From positions 73,023 through 96,396 of the IMG/VR virus record IMGVR_UViG_3300032156_000002: a DNA stretch of 23,374 nucleotides; one strand, written 5' to 3'. The stretch comes from a virus. Below, piece by piece: positions 6,447 through 14,471 of the stretch. The notes beneath the pieces are model-generated. The model was given only the letters and a program-made list of their open reading frames with translations. It was not told where the DNA came from and did not search any database. The position numbers and the translations under genes were made by a program. The first letter of the stretch is position 1. Every line of letters begins with the position of its first letter.

Positions 6447-8187
6447 GAAGGAAACCTTTGGCGGCGCGAACTACAACGCCGAAACGGGCGACAGCGGGCG
6501 CAAGTGCGACGAGTGTGTGTACTTCGCCGCGGACCGCTGTGACAAGTGGAAACGCAAGGTGGCACCGGACGGCATTTGCAATGCCTACTCGCCACGACCG
6601 GAGGGCAGACTATCCATGAGCGAAGCGATTATCAACCCCGAGTCACCCGAGGCCATGCCGATGCGGTCCACGGACCTCTACATCACGCGCGTGTCTCTTG
6701 ACCCGCAGACACGCCAGCGCCGCTGGTATGCGACAGCGAGCGGGACGAAGAAAGACCTGTACGGTGACAACATGACCGTCATGCTGTTCAAGGACTTTAT
6801 CAAGCGCATCGAGCGCGGTGACGAAGCCCCCGAGCCGTTCAAGTCGCGCTCGTGGAACGGCGGCCTGCCGTACTTGTCGGTGGCTCACTACCTTGACCTT
6901 GACGGGTTTGGAGTGGCGGGCAAGACTGACCAAGTTTGGGCCGACGGCGACATTTTCAAGGCCAAAGGCACGTTCTCGGATAGCACCGTGGGACGAGCCG
7001 CCTACGAGGCGGTCAAGCGCGACATCGAGAGCGGAAAGCCGCCGAGCGAGAAAGTCAGGATTTCCATTGCGTTCATTGACTGGGGCCACGGGCACGAGGG
7101 CGCAGGTGGCGTCTTTGCCCGAAAGAGCCTTCTGGACAGGTGCCCGCACTGCGATAGCGGGCTGGGGAAGAAATCCTACCGGGAAGGGCAGATAGTGCAT
7201 TTGGCCTTGACCCGGAGGCCAGCCTACCCCGATACTGAAATCCAACTAGAGGAGCGAGCCATGACTACCCGACTGGAAGATGCCTCAAGCATTGTGGGCG
7301 ACGAACTCGCCAAGGACCTCGAAAAGCGAAGTGGCGCTCTCACAGAGCGGGCCGAGCAGGCTACTCCGGGGGTTGTCGTGGTCCGCGACGATTCTAGCGC
7401 CGCCGCCGAGAAGGACAAGGCCGAGGCCAAGCCCGAGGTCGAAACCTCCGGCTCCGCGACCGTGGAGGAAATGTCCATGGCCAAGGACGGATTCGGCACC
7501 ACGCTCGACGAGGCCGAAGCCTTCCTCGCGCGCTCGAAGGAAAGTCCGATTCTAGACGGCTGGGGAATTCTCGCCGCCGTTATCAAGAACGCATCCGCCC
7601 GGCCCGCGGCCGAGCGCGAGTCGCTCGTCGAAAAGGCGTTGGTTGAATTCCGCGACCGGCTCGATGTGGTCAACCTCGACACGCTGACAGCCGTGCGCGC
7701 ATTCCTCGACAAGGCACCCGCGCCCGTTGCGCCGTCTGCGCCCGGCGCGCCCGTTGTTCCCGCGCCCGCACCTCACGTGCTCGATGAGGGAATGGAGAAT
7801 CTCAGGGCGGTCTATGACGAGGCCCTTGGCACCGCCAATGCCACCGCGCAGGAGAAGTTGGCCGCAATTCAGCCTGCGATGAATTCGCTGGCCGAGGTCA
7901 TCATGCGCAGTGTCGAACCGCAGGCTCCCGCCGCCGAGGCGGCCTCCGCCGGTGAAACGGTGGAACTCACGAAAGCCGTACAAGCACTCACGGGGGTTGT
8001 CGCTACCCTCGTTGGTCGAGTTGATGGAATCGAAAAGCGGAGTGTGACGACACCGCGCGCCCCCGAGGCTCCGGCCCGGCGCGGCATTCGCATGGTGCCA
8101 GCCTTACCCGCGTCCGTGACTCGTTCCGCGACCGGCAAATTGTCAATCCGTGACATTGCCCGCAGGAGCGTGGGACTCACTGAATAA
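6439..8187 (+). CDS. HiPIP-like / prohead protease / scaffold fusion protein
   Basis: 582 residues from GTG 6439, which overlaps the upstream stop. Residues 23-47 hold C-x2-C-x7-C-x12-C with the GIC..Y ending typical of HiPIP-like modules near phage capsid proteases. Residues about 70-270 look like an HK97-type prohead serine protease: candidate catalytic H150 (LSVAHYLDL) and S209 (VRISIAFID), and a closing IVHLALTRRPAYPDTEI strand resembling the EVSLVTxPAxP end of that family. A CPHC pair is inserted between these elements. The remainder is Ala/Glu/Pro-rich with helical stretches, as expected of a scaffold fused to the protease, and lies directly before the capsid gene. It should cleave itself and the capsid or other head proteins during maturation. 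An internal start producing free scaffold is possible but not shown. Confidence 0.75.
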   Translation: MAEKETFGGANYNAETGDSGRKCDECVYFAADRCDKWKRKVAPDGICNAYSPRPEGRLSMSEAIINPESPEAMPMRSTDLYITRVSLDPQTRQRRWYATASGTKKDLYGDNMTVMLFKDFIKRIERGDEAPEPFKSRSWNGGLPYLSVAHYLDLDGFGVAGKTDQVWADGDIFKAKGTFSDSTVGRAAYEAVKRDIESGKPPSEKVRISIAFIDWGHGHEGAGGVFARKSLLDRCPHCDSGLGKKSYREGQIVHLALTRRPAYPDTEIQLEERAMTTRLEDASSIVGDELAKDLEKRSGALTERAEQATPGVVVVRDDSSAAAEKDKAEAKPEVETSGSATVEEMSMAKDGFGTTLDEAEAFLARSKESPILDGWGILAAVIKNASARPAAERESLVEKALVEFRDRLDVVNLDTLTAVRAFLDKAPAPVAPSAPGAPVVPAPAPHVLDEGMENLRAVYDEALGTANATAQEKLAAIQPAMNSLAEVIMRSVEPQAPAAEAASAGETVELTKAVQALTGVVATLVGRVDGIEKRSVTTPRAPEAPARRGIRMVPALPASVTRSATGKLSIRDIARRSVGLTE

Positions 8188-8245
8188 GTCCGCCAGAGCG
8201 CGTGCCGCTTCACGAGCGGCGTCAAGCGCAAGGCCATCTTTGTTT

Positions 8246-8250
8246 GGAGG
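8246..8250 (+). promoter_or_regulatory. Ribosome binding site of the major capsid gene
   Basis: Strong GGAGG eight bases before ATG 8259. It fixes this start over an in-frame start at 8202 that lacks such a site. The 71-base leader also holds a small 6-bp hairpin (8204-8220) of unknown meaning. Confidence 0.8.
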
Positions 8251-8258
8251 ATAGCACC

Positions 8259-9440
8259 ATGACTGAGACCATTGCCCCGGCGCTTGCCGCGGGAGAAAAG
8301 GTAATGAACTTGGGCGAGGGCGAGGCGGCATTCGTGTCGCGCGCCAACGACCCCGTGATGTCGCCCGTGCCCTATGCACGACCGAGCGACTTCGCCGCGC
8401 AGTACCCGACTCCGCTTGACCCGACCGAAATCATCGCCATGTGCGAGGAACTCTCGGTCTGGCAGGCGCTCCCCGAGGAAACCACGGCGCTCTACCAGCA
8501 CACGTGGCGCGAGTTGAACGCTCTGGCCTTCGCGTCCGGGTCATCGTACATCTCGTTCGCGGACGGGAACTGCCCTGAGGAATACGCGCACGACGGGTCA
8601 AACACGACCATCACCCTCAAGAACATCGGCGCAAAAAAGAACCTCAGCGTGTCCGACATCATGCACTCCGCCGCCGTGGCCGCGGCCAATTGGAACGGCA
8701 TCAATCGGCTGGTAGCCCCAATGGCGTCGAGCGAGGGAATGCCCGGTGGTTCGAGCGAGGGGTCCTTCCGGCAGGAATACGTGGCCGACCTGAAGGAAAA
8801 GGAAATCCGGCTGGCCATGACTCTCGTCCTCAATGGATGGGACCGCCTGCTCGTCGCGGGCAATGCCGGAAACAACGCCCTTGAGTTCAGCGGCATCGAA
8901 ACTCTCGTGGCGACCAACTGCGCGAACTACATGGCGGACACCACCTCGGGGTCCTTCAGCGCGCAGGCGTTCGACCGGTTCCTTGCCCGCTCGTGCGCGA
9001 AGCCGACGGTCATCTTCGGGCATCCGCAGGCCATTCAGGAAATGATGATGGCCTACTTCGCCCTCGGCTTCAACGGTTCGCAGGTCGTGAACTTCAGTAC
9101 CGGCGACCGCATCACCCCCGGATTCAACTTCGGCGGGTTCGTGAACACGGGCGTCGGGCGCTTGGGTGTCGTGAGTGACAACAACTTCACCCGTGTCCCC
9201 GCGGGAGCCATCTTCCGCTCGGACCTGTTCGCCCTCCGCATGAATCACAACGGCGTGCCGCTGGTGTTCAAGATTACGCAGATTCCACTCGCGTTGCAGG
9301 ACTTGACCCCCGGATGCACCGCCATCGCCTTCGAAGTGTGGGCAAAGACGGCGCTCATCGTGAAGCACTGTTGCGCTCACAGCCGCTACCGTGGCTTCTT
9401 CACGGGCACCATCACCACGACCTGCCCGGTCATCGGGTAA
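8259..9440 (+). CDS. Major capsid protein (HK97-type fold)
   Basis: 393 residues starting MTETIAPALAAGEKVMNLG after a strong ribosome site. The order protease/scaffold then capsid, the length, and features such as RQEYVADLKEKEIRLAMTLV, GNNALEFSGIETL, PTVIFGHPQAIQEMM and the basic/aromatic C-terminal domain fit a major capsid protein. It forms the icosahedral shell; the N-terminal segment may be removed by the upstream protease, though no cleavage site can be fixed by eye. The C-terminal domain is unusually rich in Cys for a capsid protein (HCCAHSR and TCPVIG), which might allow inter-subunit disulfides or metal binding (inference). A hairpin terminator follows. Confidence 0.8.
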   Translation: MTETIAPALAAGEKVMNLGEGEAAFVSRANDPVMSPVPYARPSDFAAQYPTPLDPTEIIAMCEELSVWQALPEETTALYQHTWRELNALAFASGSSYISFADGNCPEEYAHDGSNTTITLKNIGAKKNLSVSDIMHSAAVAAANWNGINRLVAPMASSEGMPGGSSEGSFRQEYVADLKEKEIRLAMTLVLNGWDRLLVAGNAGNNALEFSGIETLVATNCANYMADTTSGSFSAQAFDRFLARSCAKPTVIFGHPQAIQEMMMAYFALGFNGSQVVNFSTGDRITPGFNFGGFVNTGVGRLGVVSDNNFTRVPAGAIFRSDLFALRMNHNGVPLVFKITQIPLALQDLTPGCTAIAFEVWAKTALIVKHCCAHSRYRGFFTGTITTTCPVIG

Positions 9441-9486
9441 CGGAGATGCTTTGTCCTCTCCCAGCGGGTGAAGTGCCTTAGAAGAT

Positions 9487-9530
9487 AGTGGGCGGGGTAG
9501 GCTCCATGCCTCCCCGCCCACTTTCCTTTA
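9487..9530 (+). terminator. Strong hairpin with T-rich tail after the capsid gene
   Basis: AGTGGGCGGGG (9487-9497) pairs perfectly with CCCCGCCCACT (9512-9522). An inner AGGC/GCCT helix extends it past a bulged T, leaving a 5-base loop. The 3' arm runs into TTTCCTTTA. It is a credible intrinsic terminator, probably only partly efficient because same-direction genes follow. It also holds the apparent start codon of the next gene. Confidence 0.65.
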
Positions 9531-9931
9531 TCCCGTCATCGGAGTCCGAGGACCTGCTTGTGTATCCGGTTGGACTGGACGACAATATGGGTGGTTCGAG
9601 CCGCCCGTATGGAGACGAGATGGCACAGCAAATGTGGGATGACGACCTCCCGAAGCAGGACCCCATTACCAACGCCGCTGGCGAAGTGGCAATGAAGTAT
9701 TATCAAGAGATGCAAATTCTTGTCCCTTGCGGCCGCGATGACGGCACCAAGGGACAATACGTTTTTGTGGTCCGTAACCACGTCGCCCTGTCTTGGGTGG
9801 ACCCGCGCGACATTCCCTGTCTGCGCGCCATCCGGGGCGGTTGTTGCGGTAACAGGCGGCCCGGCGTCATTCTCTACGCCAACGCACGCGACGTGGAGTT
9901 GTGGATGGGACAGAAGCCCGGAGAGGATTGA
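9506..9931 (+). CDS. Small phage head-region protein with GGCCG motif
   Basis: 141 residues if ATG 9506 is used; this start lies inside the terminator hairpin with GGCGGGG as ribosome site. GTG 9560, after GAGGA, is a good alternative outside the hairpin. The C-terminal half, FVVRNHVALSWVDPRDIPC followed by LRAIRGGCCGNRRPGVILYA and DVELWMGQK, is a compact beta-rich pattern with a Cys pair that I associate with short hypothetical proteins near phage capsid genes. Position right after the capsid gene suggests a head decoration or completion role, but no family is recognised. Confidence 0.65.
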   Translation: MPPRPLSFIPSSESEDLLVYPVGLDDNMGGSSRPYGDEMAQQMWDDDLPKQDPITNAAGEVAMKYYQEMQILVPCGRDDGTKGQYVFVVRNHVALSWVDPRDIPCLRAIRGGCCGNRRPGVILYANARDVELWMGQKPGED

Positions 9932-9932
9932 G

Positions 9933-10619
9933 ATGCCATCTAAAAAGGCAACGACCAAGAGCAAGGCCGAAGAAAAGAGCGCGAAAGCGACCGTCGTCGG
10001 AGACGCCTATCTCCTGCGCGAGAACATGAACAAAGAGACCATGACGACGGCTCTCATGCAGATGAACGACGAAGAACTGAGAGCGATTGCCGTGGCCGAG
10101 GGATTCGGGTCGCAGAGTTTGAAGAAAGATGAATTCGTGGCGGAAATCGTCTCAAAGTGGCTCTCTAGTTCGACGCCATCGCGCGCCACCCCGCGGCCAG
10201 CACCCGCGAAGCCTGCGAGCAAGGCGAGGCCTGCGCGAGAGCCGAAGGCCAAATCAGGCGTGAGCGCCGTGGCGGTAGCGAGGGGCGAGGGTCCGGCCGC
10301 CGTTGTGGGCAATGCCTATCTCCTGCGCGAGAACATGAGCCGCGACGACATGGCCGACCTCCTCGATAAGATGTCGCGCGAGGAACTTGAGGCCGTTGCG
10401 GTCGCGGAGGGATTTGTCCAAGACGACGCGACAAAAGAGGACCTCGTGGAGGCGATTCTCAATCGCTGGGCGGCGATTCCGTCAGTGACCGTGAACAGAG
10501 GCGGCGTAGTCGGAGACGTGCGGCCCGGCTATGCTCGGGTCTATCCCGAGCCTCCGGCCAATCCCAACACGCCGAGGTCTGCGCGTGTTGGACGCATCTT
10601 TGGCGAGACGGGGAAATAG
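9933..10619 (+). CDS. Protein with two tandem 56-residue helical modules
   Basis: 228 residues from ATG 9933, two bases after the previous stop. A Lys/Ala-rich N-terminus leads into module 1 (residues 21-76). A Pro/Ala/Lys-rich linker (SRATPRPAPAKPASKARPA) leads to module 2 (124-179), followed by a GVVGDVRPGYARVYPEPP tail. By hand alignment the modules are gapless and half identical (28 of 56), sharing AYLLRENM, EELxAxAVAEGF and a terminal W. The pattern of short helices with a Lys-rich turn resembles SAP/HeH/Rho_N-like helix-extension-helix folds that bind nucleic acid (inference). Basic and flexible, it may be a packaged or nucleic-acid-associated head protein. No enzyme motif is visible. 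Confidence 0.7.
   Translation: MPSKKATTKSKAEEKSAKATVVGDAYLLRENMNKETMTTALMQMNDEELRAIAVAEGFGSQSLKKDEFVAEIVSKWLSSSTPSRATPRPAPAKPASKARPAREPKAKSGVSAVAVARGEGPAAVVGNAYLLRENMSRDDMADLLDKMSREELEAVAVAEGFVQDDATKEDLVEAILNRWAAIPSVTVNRGGVVGDVRPGYARVYPEPPANPNTPRSARVGRIFGETGK
9993..10160 (+). repeat. Tandem module 1 of the 9933 gene
   Basis: Encodes residues 21-76 (VVGDAYLLRENM to EIVSKW). It aligns without gaps to 10302-10469. Confidence 0.85.
10302..10469 (+). repeat. Tandem module 2 of the 9933 gene
   Basis: Encodes residues 124-179 (VVGNAYLLRENM to AILNRW). About half of its residues match module 1. Confidence 0.85.
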
Positions 10620-10622
10620 GCC

Positions 10623-11576
10623 ATGACCTATCCGCGTCAGGAGTTTCTCAACTTCCAGCCGGACGAGACGGACAGGTGGAGTGCGGTCGAGCCGGTCCTG
10701 CGGTTCGACGACCTCGCGCCGCGCGACGACAGCCTGCCCATAACGCTCTCCGTTATGATTGCGGCGAACGACTACCGCAAGGCACAGATACTTCGCACCC
10801 TTGAGTGCTTGGCCCGCCAGAAGTTCCGAGACATCGAAGTTCTTGTGGCGCAGATTGGCGGCAATCAGGACCTCGGGGAGGCGTGCGCGAGATTCTTGCC
10901 GTACCTGCGAGTGCGCTTTTTCAAACTCGAACGCGAGGGTTTCGCCGCCGACCCGAGCCGCGGCTTCCGGGCGATGATACCCGAGGCGCAAGGCGACTAC
11001 ATCGCGGCCATGCAGGCCGAGATTATGCTGACCGAGGAGGCGTGCGGTGTGCTGGTACGCTCGATGCGCGACCCGATGCTGGGGTCCACTTTCCATAGTT
11101 GCCTTGACGCTTCGCCGCTTGAGGACTGGTTGAGCAAAGAGAAATTCATCGTCCTGCGCATCGGCTTCCTCGATGGACAATGCCAACAGGCGCTCGACCA
11201 GACGGACTGGCACAGTCACGTCCGAGAAATCGAGCAGATATACTCCTACAACCGGCACGGAGAAGGATTGTCAAACCGCGGCAACACCTTCTGGCGGCCC
11301 GCTATCCATTTCCCGTGGTGGTTCGTCGGTTGCGCGAAGCGCGAAGCGGGCATCTGGAAAGATATGCCCGAGATGCTTGGGCACGCGATGATTGACTTCT
11401 ACTTGATGAACTACCGCATCTCCTACGGCTACGTGGACATTCTGCCGCCGGGGTTGTACGGCTACCATCAGTACCACTTTCGCACGGCTGTCGGCATGAA
11501 GGACGAGGAGCCGACCATGCGCCTTGCGTTACAGGAAAGGGCGCGAAGGGAGAGGGGAGGCGAGCAGGTCGAATGA
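10623..11576 (+). CDS. Glycosyltransferase, GT-A (family 2-like), divergent
   Basis: 317 residues, first gene of the sugar cassette, starting three bases after the previous stop. After a 40-residue lead, LSVMIAANDYRKAQILRTLE and KFRDIEVLVAQIGG form the nucleotide-binding start of a GT-A fold, followed by GDYIAAMQAEIMLTEEA where a DxD motif is normally found. That motif is not canonical here (AEIML), so metal dependence or activity is uncertain. The C-terminal region is rich in aromatic residues (FPWWFVG, YGYHQYHF). No membrane segment. Probably transfers a sugar from a nucleotide sugar; donor and acceptor unknown. Its stop overlaps the next start (ATGA). Confidence 0.6.
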   Translation: MTYPRQEFLNFQPDETDRWSAVEPVLRFDDLAPRDDSLPITLSVMIAANDYRKAQILRTLECLARQKFRDIEVLVAQIGGNQDLGEACARFLPYLRVRFFKLEREGFAADPSRGFRAMIPEAQGDYIAAMQAEIMLTEEACGVLVRSMRDPMLGSTFHSCLDASPLEDWLSKEKFIVLRIGFLDGQCQQALDQTDWHSHVREIEQIYSYNRHGEGLSNRGNTFWRPAIHFPWWFVGCAKREAGIWKDMPEMLGHAMIDFYLMNYRISYGYVDILPPGLYGYHQYHFRTAVGMKDEEPTMRLALQERARRERGGEQVE

Positions 11577-12409
11577 GGATTGCCATTGCTGGTTTCCGGG
11601 GGAGGCTTGGGTCGTGGCTGTTCGAATCTGGCGGACCCGACATCTTTGCGCTGGACGTGGACTGTGCGGACCCGCATGCGGTTGGTGAGTGCATCCAAGA
11701 GTCCAAGCCCGATGTGATTATCAATTGCGTTTCGTGGACCAAGGTGAACGAGGCGGAGGACCCGGCCAACCGGGAGGCCGTGATTCGCGCGAACGTTCGT
11801 GCACCCGGCGTCCTGCGGCGCGCCTTCGGCGGCTACCTCATCCAACTCTCCTCGGGTTTCGTGTTCCCCGGCACGCCCCTGCCGCGCGTCATCGAGTACA
11901 ACGAGAACGCCAAGACCAACCCCGTCAACTTCTACGGATTTTCAAAACTGGGGGGCGAGGCGGCGGCCCGGCTAGGCAATGGGCCGACACTGGCGGTCCG
12001 AACGCTCGACCTGTTCGGGCCGGTGGCCATTCCCGGCAAAGAGGATTTCGTGCAGGGCGTGGTGCGCATCCTGCGGTCCGGTCAACCATTTCCCACGCGC
12101 CCGTTCTACATGCGCCAGCCGACGTACATCCCTGAACTTGCGCGGGTATTGCTCGGCATTGCCAGATGTCAGAATCCAATCACGGGGATTCTTCACCTTG
12201 CCGGGTGGCCCGCCACGGATGCGCGCCACTGGGCCGAGGCCGTGGCCGATGCCTATGGTCTGCCCAAGGATGGCATCTGCGGAGGTTATGAGCCGAAGGT
12301 GCCCCGCCCGTTCGGCGCGGTCCTGAACGTCAGCAAGGCGAAGCACCTCGGAATCAATATGATGTTCCCGACGGACGCTCTCAATATCATGGCGCGAGGT
12401 CAACAGTGA
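11573..12409 (+). CDS. RmlD-like NAD(P)-dependent 4-keto-sugar reductase
   Basis: 278 residues, a normal length for dTDP-4-dehydrorhamnose reductases. The Rossmann motif GFRGRLGSWL is at the N-terminus, the catalytic serine region QLSSGFVFPG holds S93/S94, and the YxxxK motif is Y121-G-F-S-K125. PDVIINCVSWTKVNEAEDP and RANVRAPG are typical of the RmlD branch of extended SDRs. It should reduce a 4-keto nucleotide sugar at C4. Because the only complete early pathway in the window is CDP-linked, the likely substrate is a CDP-4-keto-6-deoxy or 3,6-dideoxy hexose after C5 epimerisation (inference); a dTDP-sugar from the host is the alternative. Coupled to both neighbours by ATGA/GTGA overlaps. Confidence 0.75.
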   Translation: MRIAIAGFRGRLGSWLFESGGPDIFALDVDCADPHAVGECIQESKPDVIINCVSWTKVNEAEDPANREAVIRANVRAPGVLRRAFGGYLIQLSSGFVFPGTPLPRVIEYNENAKTNPVNFYGFSKLGGEAAARLGNGPTLAVRTLDLFGPVAIPGKEDFVQGVVRILRSGQPFPTRPFYMRQPTYIPELARVLLGIARCQNPITGILHLAGWPATDARHWAEAVADAYGLPKDGICGGYEPKVPRPFGAVLNVSKAKHLGINMMFPTDALNIMARGQQ

Positions 12410-13110
12410 AGTTCAGTGTCGTGCTCCTTACCTTCAACAGCCCCAGCCGCTTCGAGAAGCGCATGGACGAACTGGCCTACTGGACGGCTAACCGCGACGC
12501 GGAGATTGTGCCCGTGCTCAACGGACCCGTGGACCGCGAGTACAGCCTTTTGCTTGCGCTGGCCATCTCGCGGAGCGCACACGAGCCGGGCGCGCCCTTC
12601 ATCCGACCCATCGCCATTCCGATAAACCACGGCTTCGCCGGAGGCATGAACATCGGCGCGCGCTCGACCGCGGGCGAGATTATCATTCTCCTCAGCGATG
12701 ATGTGCGCATTGCCGGTGACTTCCTTACCCCAATCGAGGCGACCCTGAGGCGCGGCTCGCTGTCCATCGTCTCCAAGACCATTGTCAACTTTCCGGGCGG
12801 ATGGAATCAGTTTGGCGATGTTGTTGTGGCCTACCCGGACGGGTCACTGGTGGCCATGCGCAAGTCAATATGGCAGGCACTCGGCGGTTTCGACGAGCAA
12901 TTCACACCCGCGGGTTTCGAGGACGTGGACCTCGGGTATCGGGCCGCGCAACTCGGCTTCCCGCTGGTTGCACTTCCCAACCTGCCGGTGGACCATAGCG
13001 CGCCGGGCCAGTCTGCGCCCTACAACAAAGAACGGTTCGACCGATGTGTTCGGATGAAGGCGTTGTTCGCCGCGAAGTACGGATTAGAGAACGTGCCTGC
13101 GGTTCCGTAG
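12406..13110 (+). CDS. Family 2 glycosyltransferase
   Basis: 234 residues from GTG 12406 (GTGA overlap with the previous stop). FSVVLLTFNSPSRFEKRM opens the GT-A fold, NHGFAGGMNIGARSTAGE precedes the metal site LLSDDV (D98, D99), and GFEDVDLGYRAAQLG (E172, D173) gives the acceptor-side acidic motif typical of rhamnosyltransferase-like GT2 enzymes. It is compact, soluble and apparently complete. It should transfer one sugar, possibly the deoxyhexose made by the cassette; specificity cannot be read from sequence. Confidence 0.8.
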   Translation: MKFSVVLLTFNSPSRFEKRMDELAYWTANRDAEIVPVLNGPVDREYSLLLALAISRSAHEPGAPFIRPIAIPINHGFAGGMNIGARSTAGEIIILLSDDVRIAGDFLTPIEATLRRGSLSIVSKTIVNFPGGWNQFGDVVVAYPDGSLVAMRKSIWQALGGFDEQFTPAGFEDVDLGYRAAQLGFPLVALPNLPVDHSAPGQSAPYNKERFDRCVRMKALFAAKYGLENVPAVP

Positions 13111-13119
13111 GAGAGGGTC

Positions 13120-14052
13120 ATGCCTGCCAAGCGAAAGATGCGCATTGCGTTCGCGATGATATATTATCCGGTAGCGATGGGGCGTTACTTCCTTGAGGCC
13201 CTGCGCCGCCGGAGAGATGTCGAGTTGTGGACGTTTGGCCCGTACACGGCGCAATGGATTCCGTGGGACGGCGGAATGAACCTGCCCACGCGCTACGTGT
13301 TCCGGCCAGACATGCCGTTATCAATGCCGCCATTCATCTCCTACGGCTGGGCCGAGAACTCGAAGCCGTGGGAGCCGGACCTGTGGCTGGAAGCAAATGC
13401 GGCTATGCAAACCGAAGGCCGACCCAAAGGCAAGTACGCGGTGGTAGGAACCGACCCGCACGTTCTCGACTACACGCCCCAACGTCGGGCGGCGGACTTC
13501 TTCTTTGGGATGCAGGGGCCGTACCTCAAGCCGGGCGACATCTGGCTTCCCTATGGCTACGACCCCCTTTGGCATTCGTTCTCGCCGGTTCCCGCGGCGC
13601 TCCGCACGAACGATGCGGCACTCATCGGCCTCCACTACGAAAAACGCACGCAACTTGTGGACCGACTGCGGGCACTCGGACTGACCGTGCACTATTCCAT
13701 CGGCCCGGCCTATGAGGACGCGCGCGCCATCTACCATGACACGCGGGTTGGCCTCGACTGGGCCAGCCTGCAAGACCTGAATGCGCGCGCCTTCGAACTT
13801 ATGGCCCTCGGGTGCGCGCCGCTTCTTTCGCGCGTGCCGGACCTTGGGACACTGTTCGTGGAGGGCCGCGATTACGAGGGATTCGATACTCTTGATGAAG
13901 CCGTGGCCAAGGCGGTTGCTCTTGCGCGCGACCCCGCCCGCGTGGACGAACTTGCGCGCAATGCTCGGCGCGCGGTCGAGCCGCACACATGGGACGCTCG
14001 CGTGCGCGACATCCTGCACAAGACTGGGCTATTGCCCGAGGCGGAGTGGTGA
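13120..14052 (+). CDS. CgeB-like glycosyltransferase (GT-B)
   Basis: 310 residues from ATG 13120 after a GGAGAGGG ribosome site. The C-terminal half, VGLDWASLQDLNARAFELMA followed by LGCAPLLSRVPDLGTLF, EGRDYEGFDTLDEAVAKA and NARRAVEPHTWDARVRDIL, matches the Glyco_trans_1_2 type domain of CgeB-like transferases. The N-terminal half is the less conserved acceptor domain. No membrane segment is visible. The function is transfer of an unknown sugar onto the cassette's glycan. Its TGA overlaps the next gene's GTG. Confidence 0.75.
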   Translation: MPAKRKMRIAFAMIYYPVAMGRYFLEALRRRRDVELWTFGPYTAQWIPWDGGMNLPTRYVFRPDMPLSMPPFISYGWAENSKPWEPDLWLEANAAMQTEGRPKGKYAVVGTDPHVLDYTPQRRAADFFFGMQGPYLKPGDIWLPYGYDPLWHSFSPVPAALRTNDAALIGLHYEKRTQLVDRLRALGLTVHYSIGPAYEDARAIYHDTRVGLDWASLQDLNARAFELMALGCAPLLSRVPDLGTLFVEGRDYEGFDTLDEAVAKAVALARDPARVDELARNARRAVEPHTWDARVRDILHKTGLLPEAEW

Positions 14053-14471
14053 CACAACTTCCATCCGAAGGTTACAGAGTCAATCGGGTGAAACATCGCG
14101 GCGACCCCAAGAGTGCTGTTCTTGAATCTGGCGACGCGGTGACGAAGCAAGACCGTGTTTTCTTCCGCATTCCCATCGCGATGGGTCGCTTCAGCGCGCT
14201 GGACTGGGTATCCATCAAGTGCGCAGAGTACCACGGGGAACATTTCGTCTACCTTGACCCCCTCTACGAGAACGACAAGGACACGGGCAGGGGGCATTGG
14301 TTCGCGGCATGCACCTGTGGAAGTCCGGCGGTGTTGATTGGCCCGACGGATGCGCAGATTGAGGACGCGGGCGTAGAGGAGCAACTCTTGGTGTGCTTCC
14401 TGTATCACAAGACTCTGACCGAAACGGGCTTTGGCCGCCACGCAACGACGGGAGAAAGGCCGTGGGCATGA
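14049..14471 (+). CDS. Unknown small protein inside the sugar cassette
   Basis: 140 residues from GTG 14049 (GTGA overlap). It contains DWVSIKCAEYHGEHFVYLDP, GRGHWFAACTCGSPAVLIGP and a C-terminal LVCFLYHKTLTETGFGRH. The CTCG pair with other Cys/His residues might bind a metal, but no known motif is complete. Coupled on both sides to a glycosyltransferase and a methyltransferase. I do not recognise it; being in the middle of an otherwise pure carbohydrate operon argues for an accessory or acceptor-related role, or a small virion protein. Confidence 0.6.
   Translation: MTQLPSEGYRVNRVKHRGDPKSAVLESGDAVTKQDRVFFRIPIAMGRFSALDWVSIKCAEYHGEHFVYLDPLYENDKDTGRGHWFAACTCGSPAVLIGPTDAQIEDAGVEEQLLVCFLYHKTLTETGFGRHATTGERPWA

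Noticed and set aside
8204-8220. 6-bp hairpin (GCCGCT / AGCGGC) in the leader before the major capsid gene
   Set aside because: Short, with no T-tract; too common in GC-rich DNA to call a terminator or regulator.
8598-9521. 307-residue minus-strand frame opposite the capsid gene
   Set aside because: Shadow of the capsid coding frame; composition shows no domain pattern.
13321-14019. 232-residue minus-strand frame
   Set aside because: Antisense to the CgeB-like glycosyltransferase; no motif.
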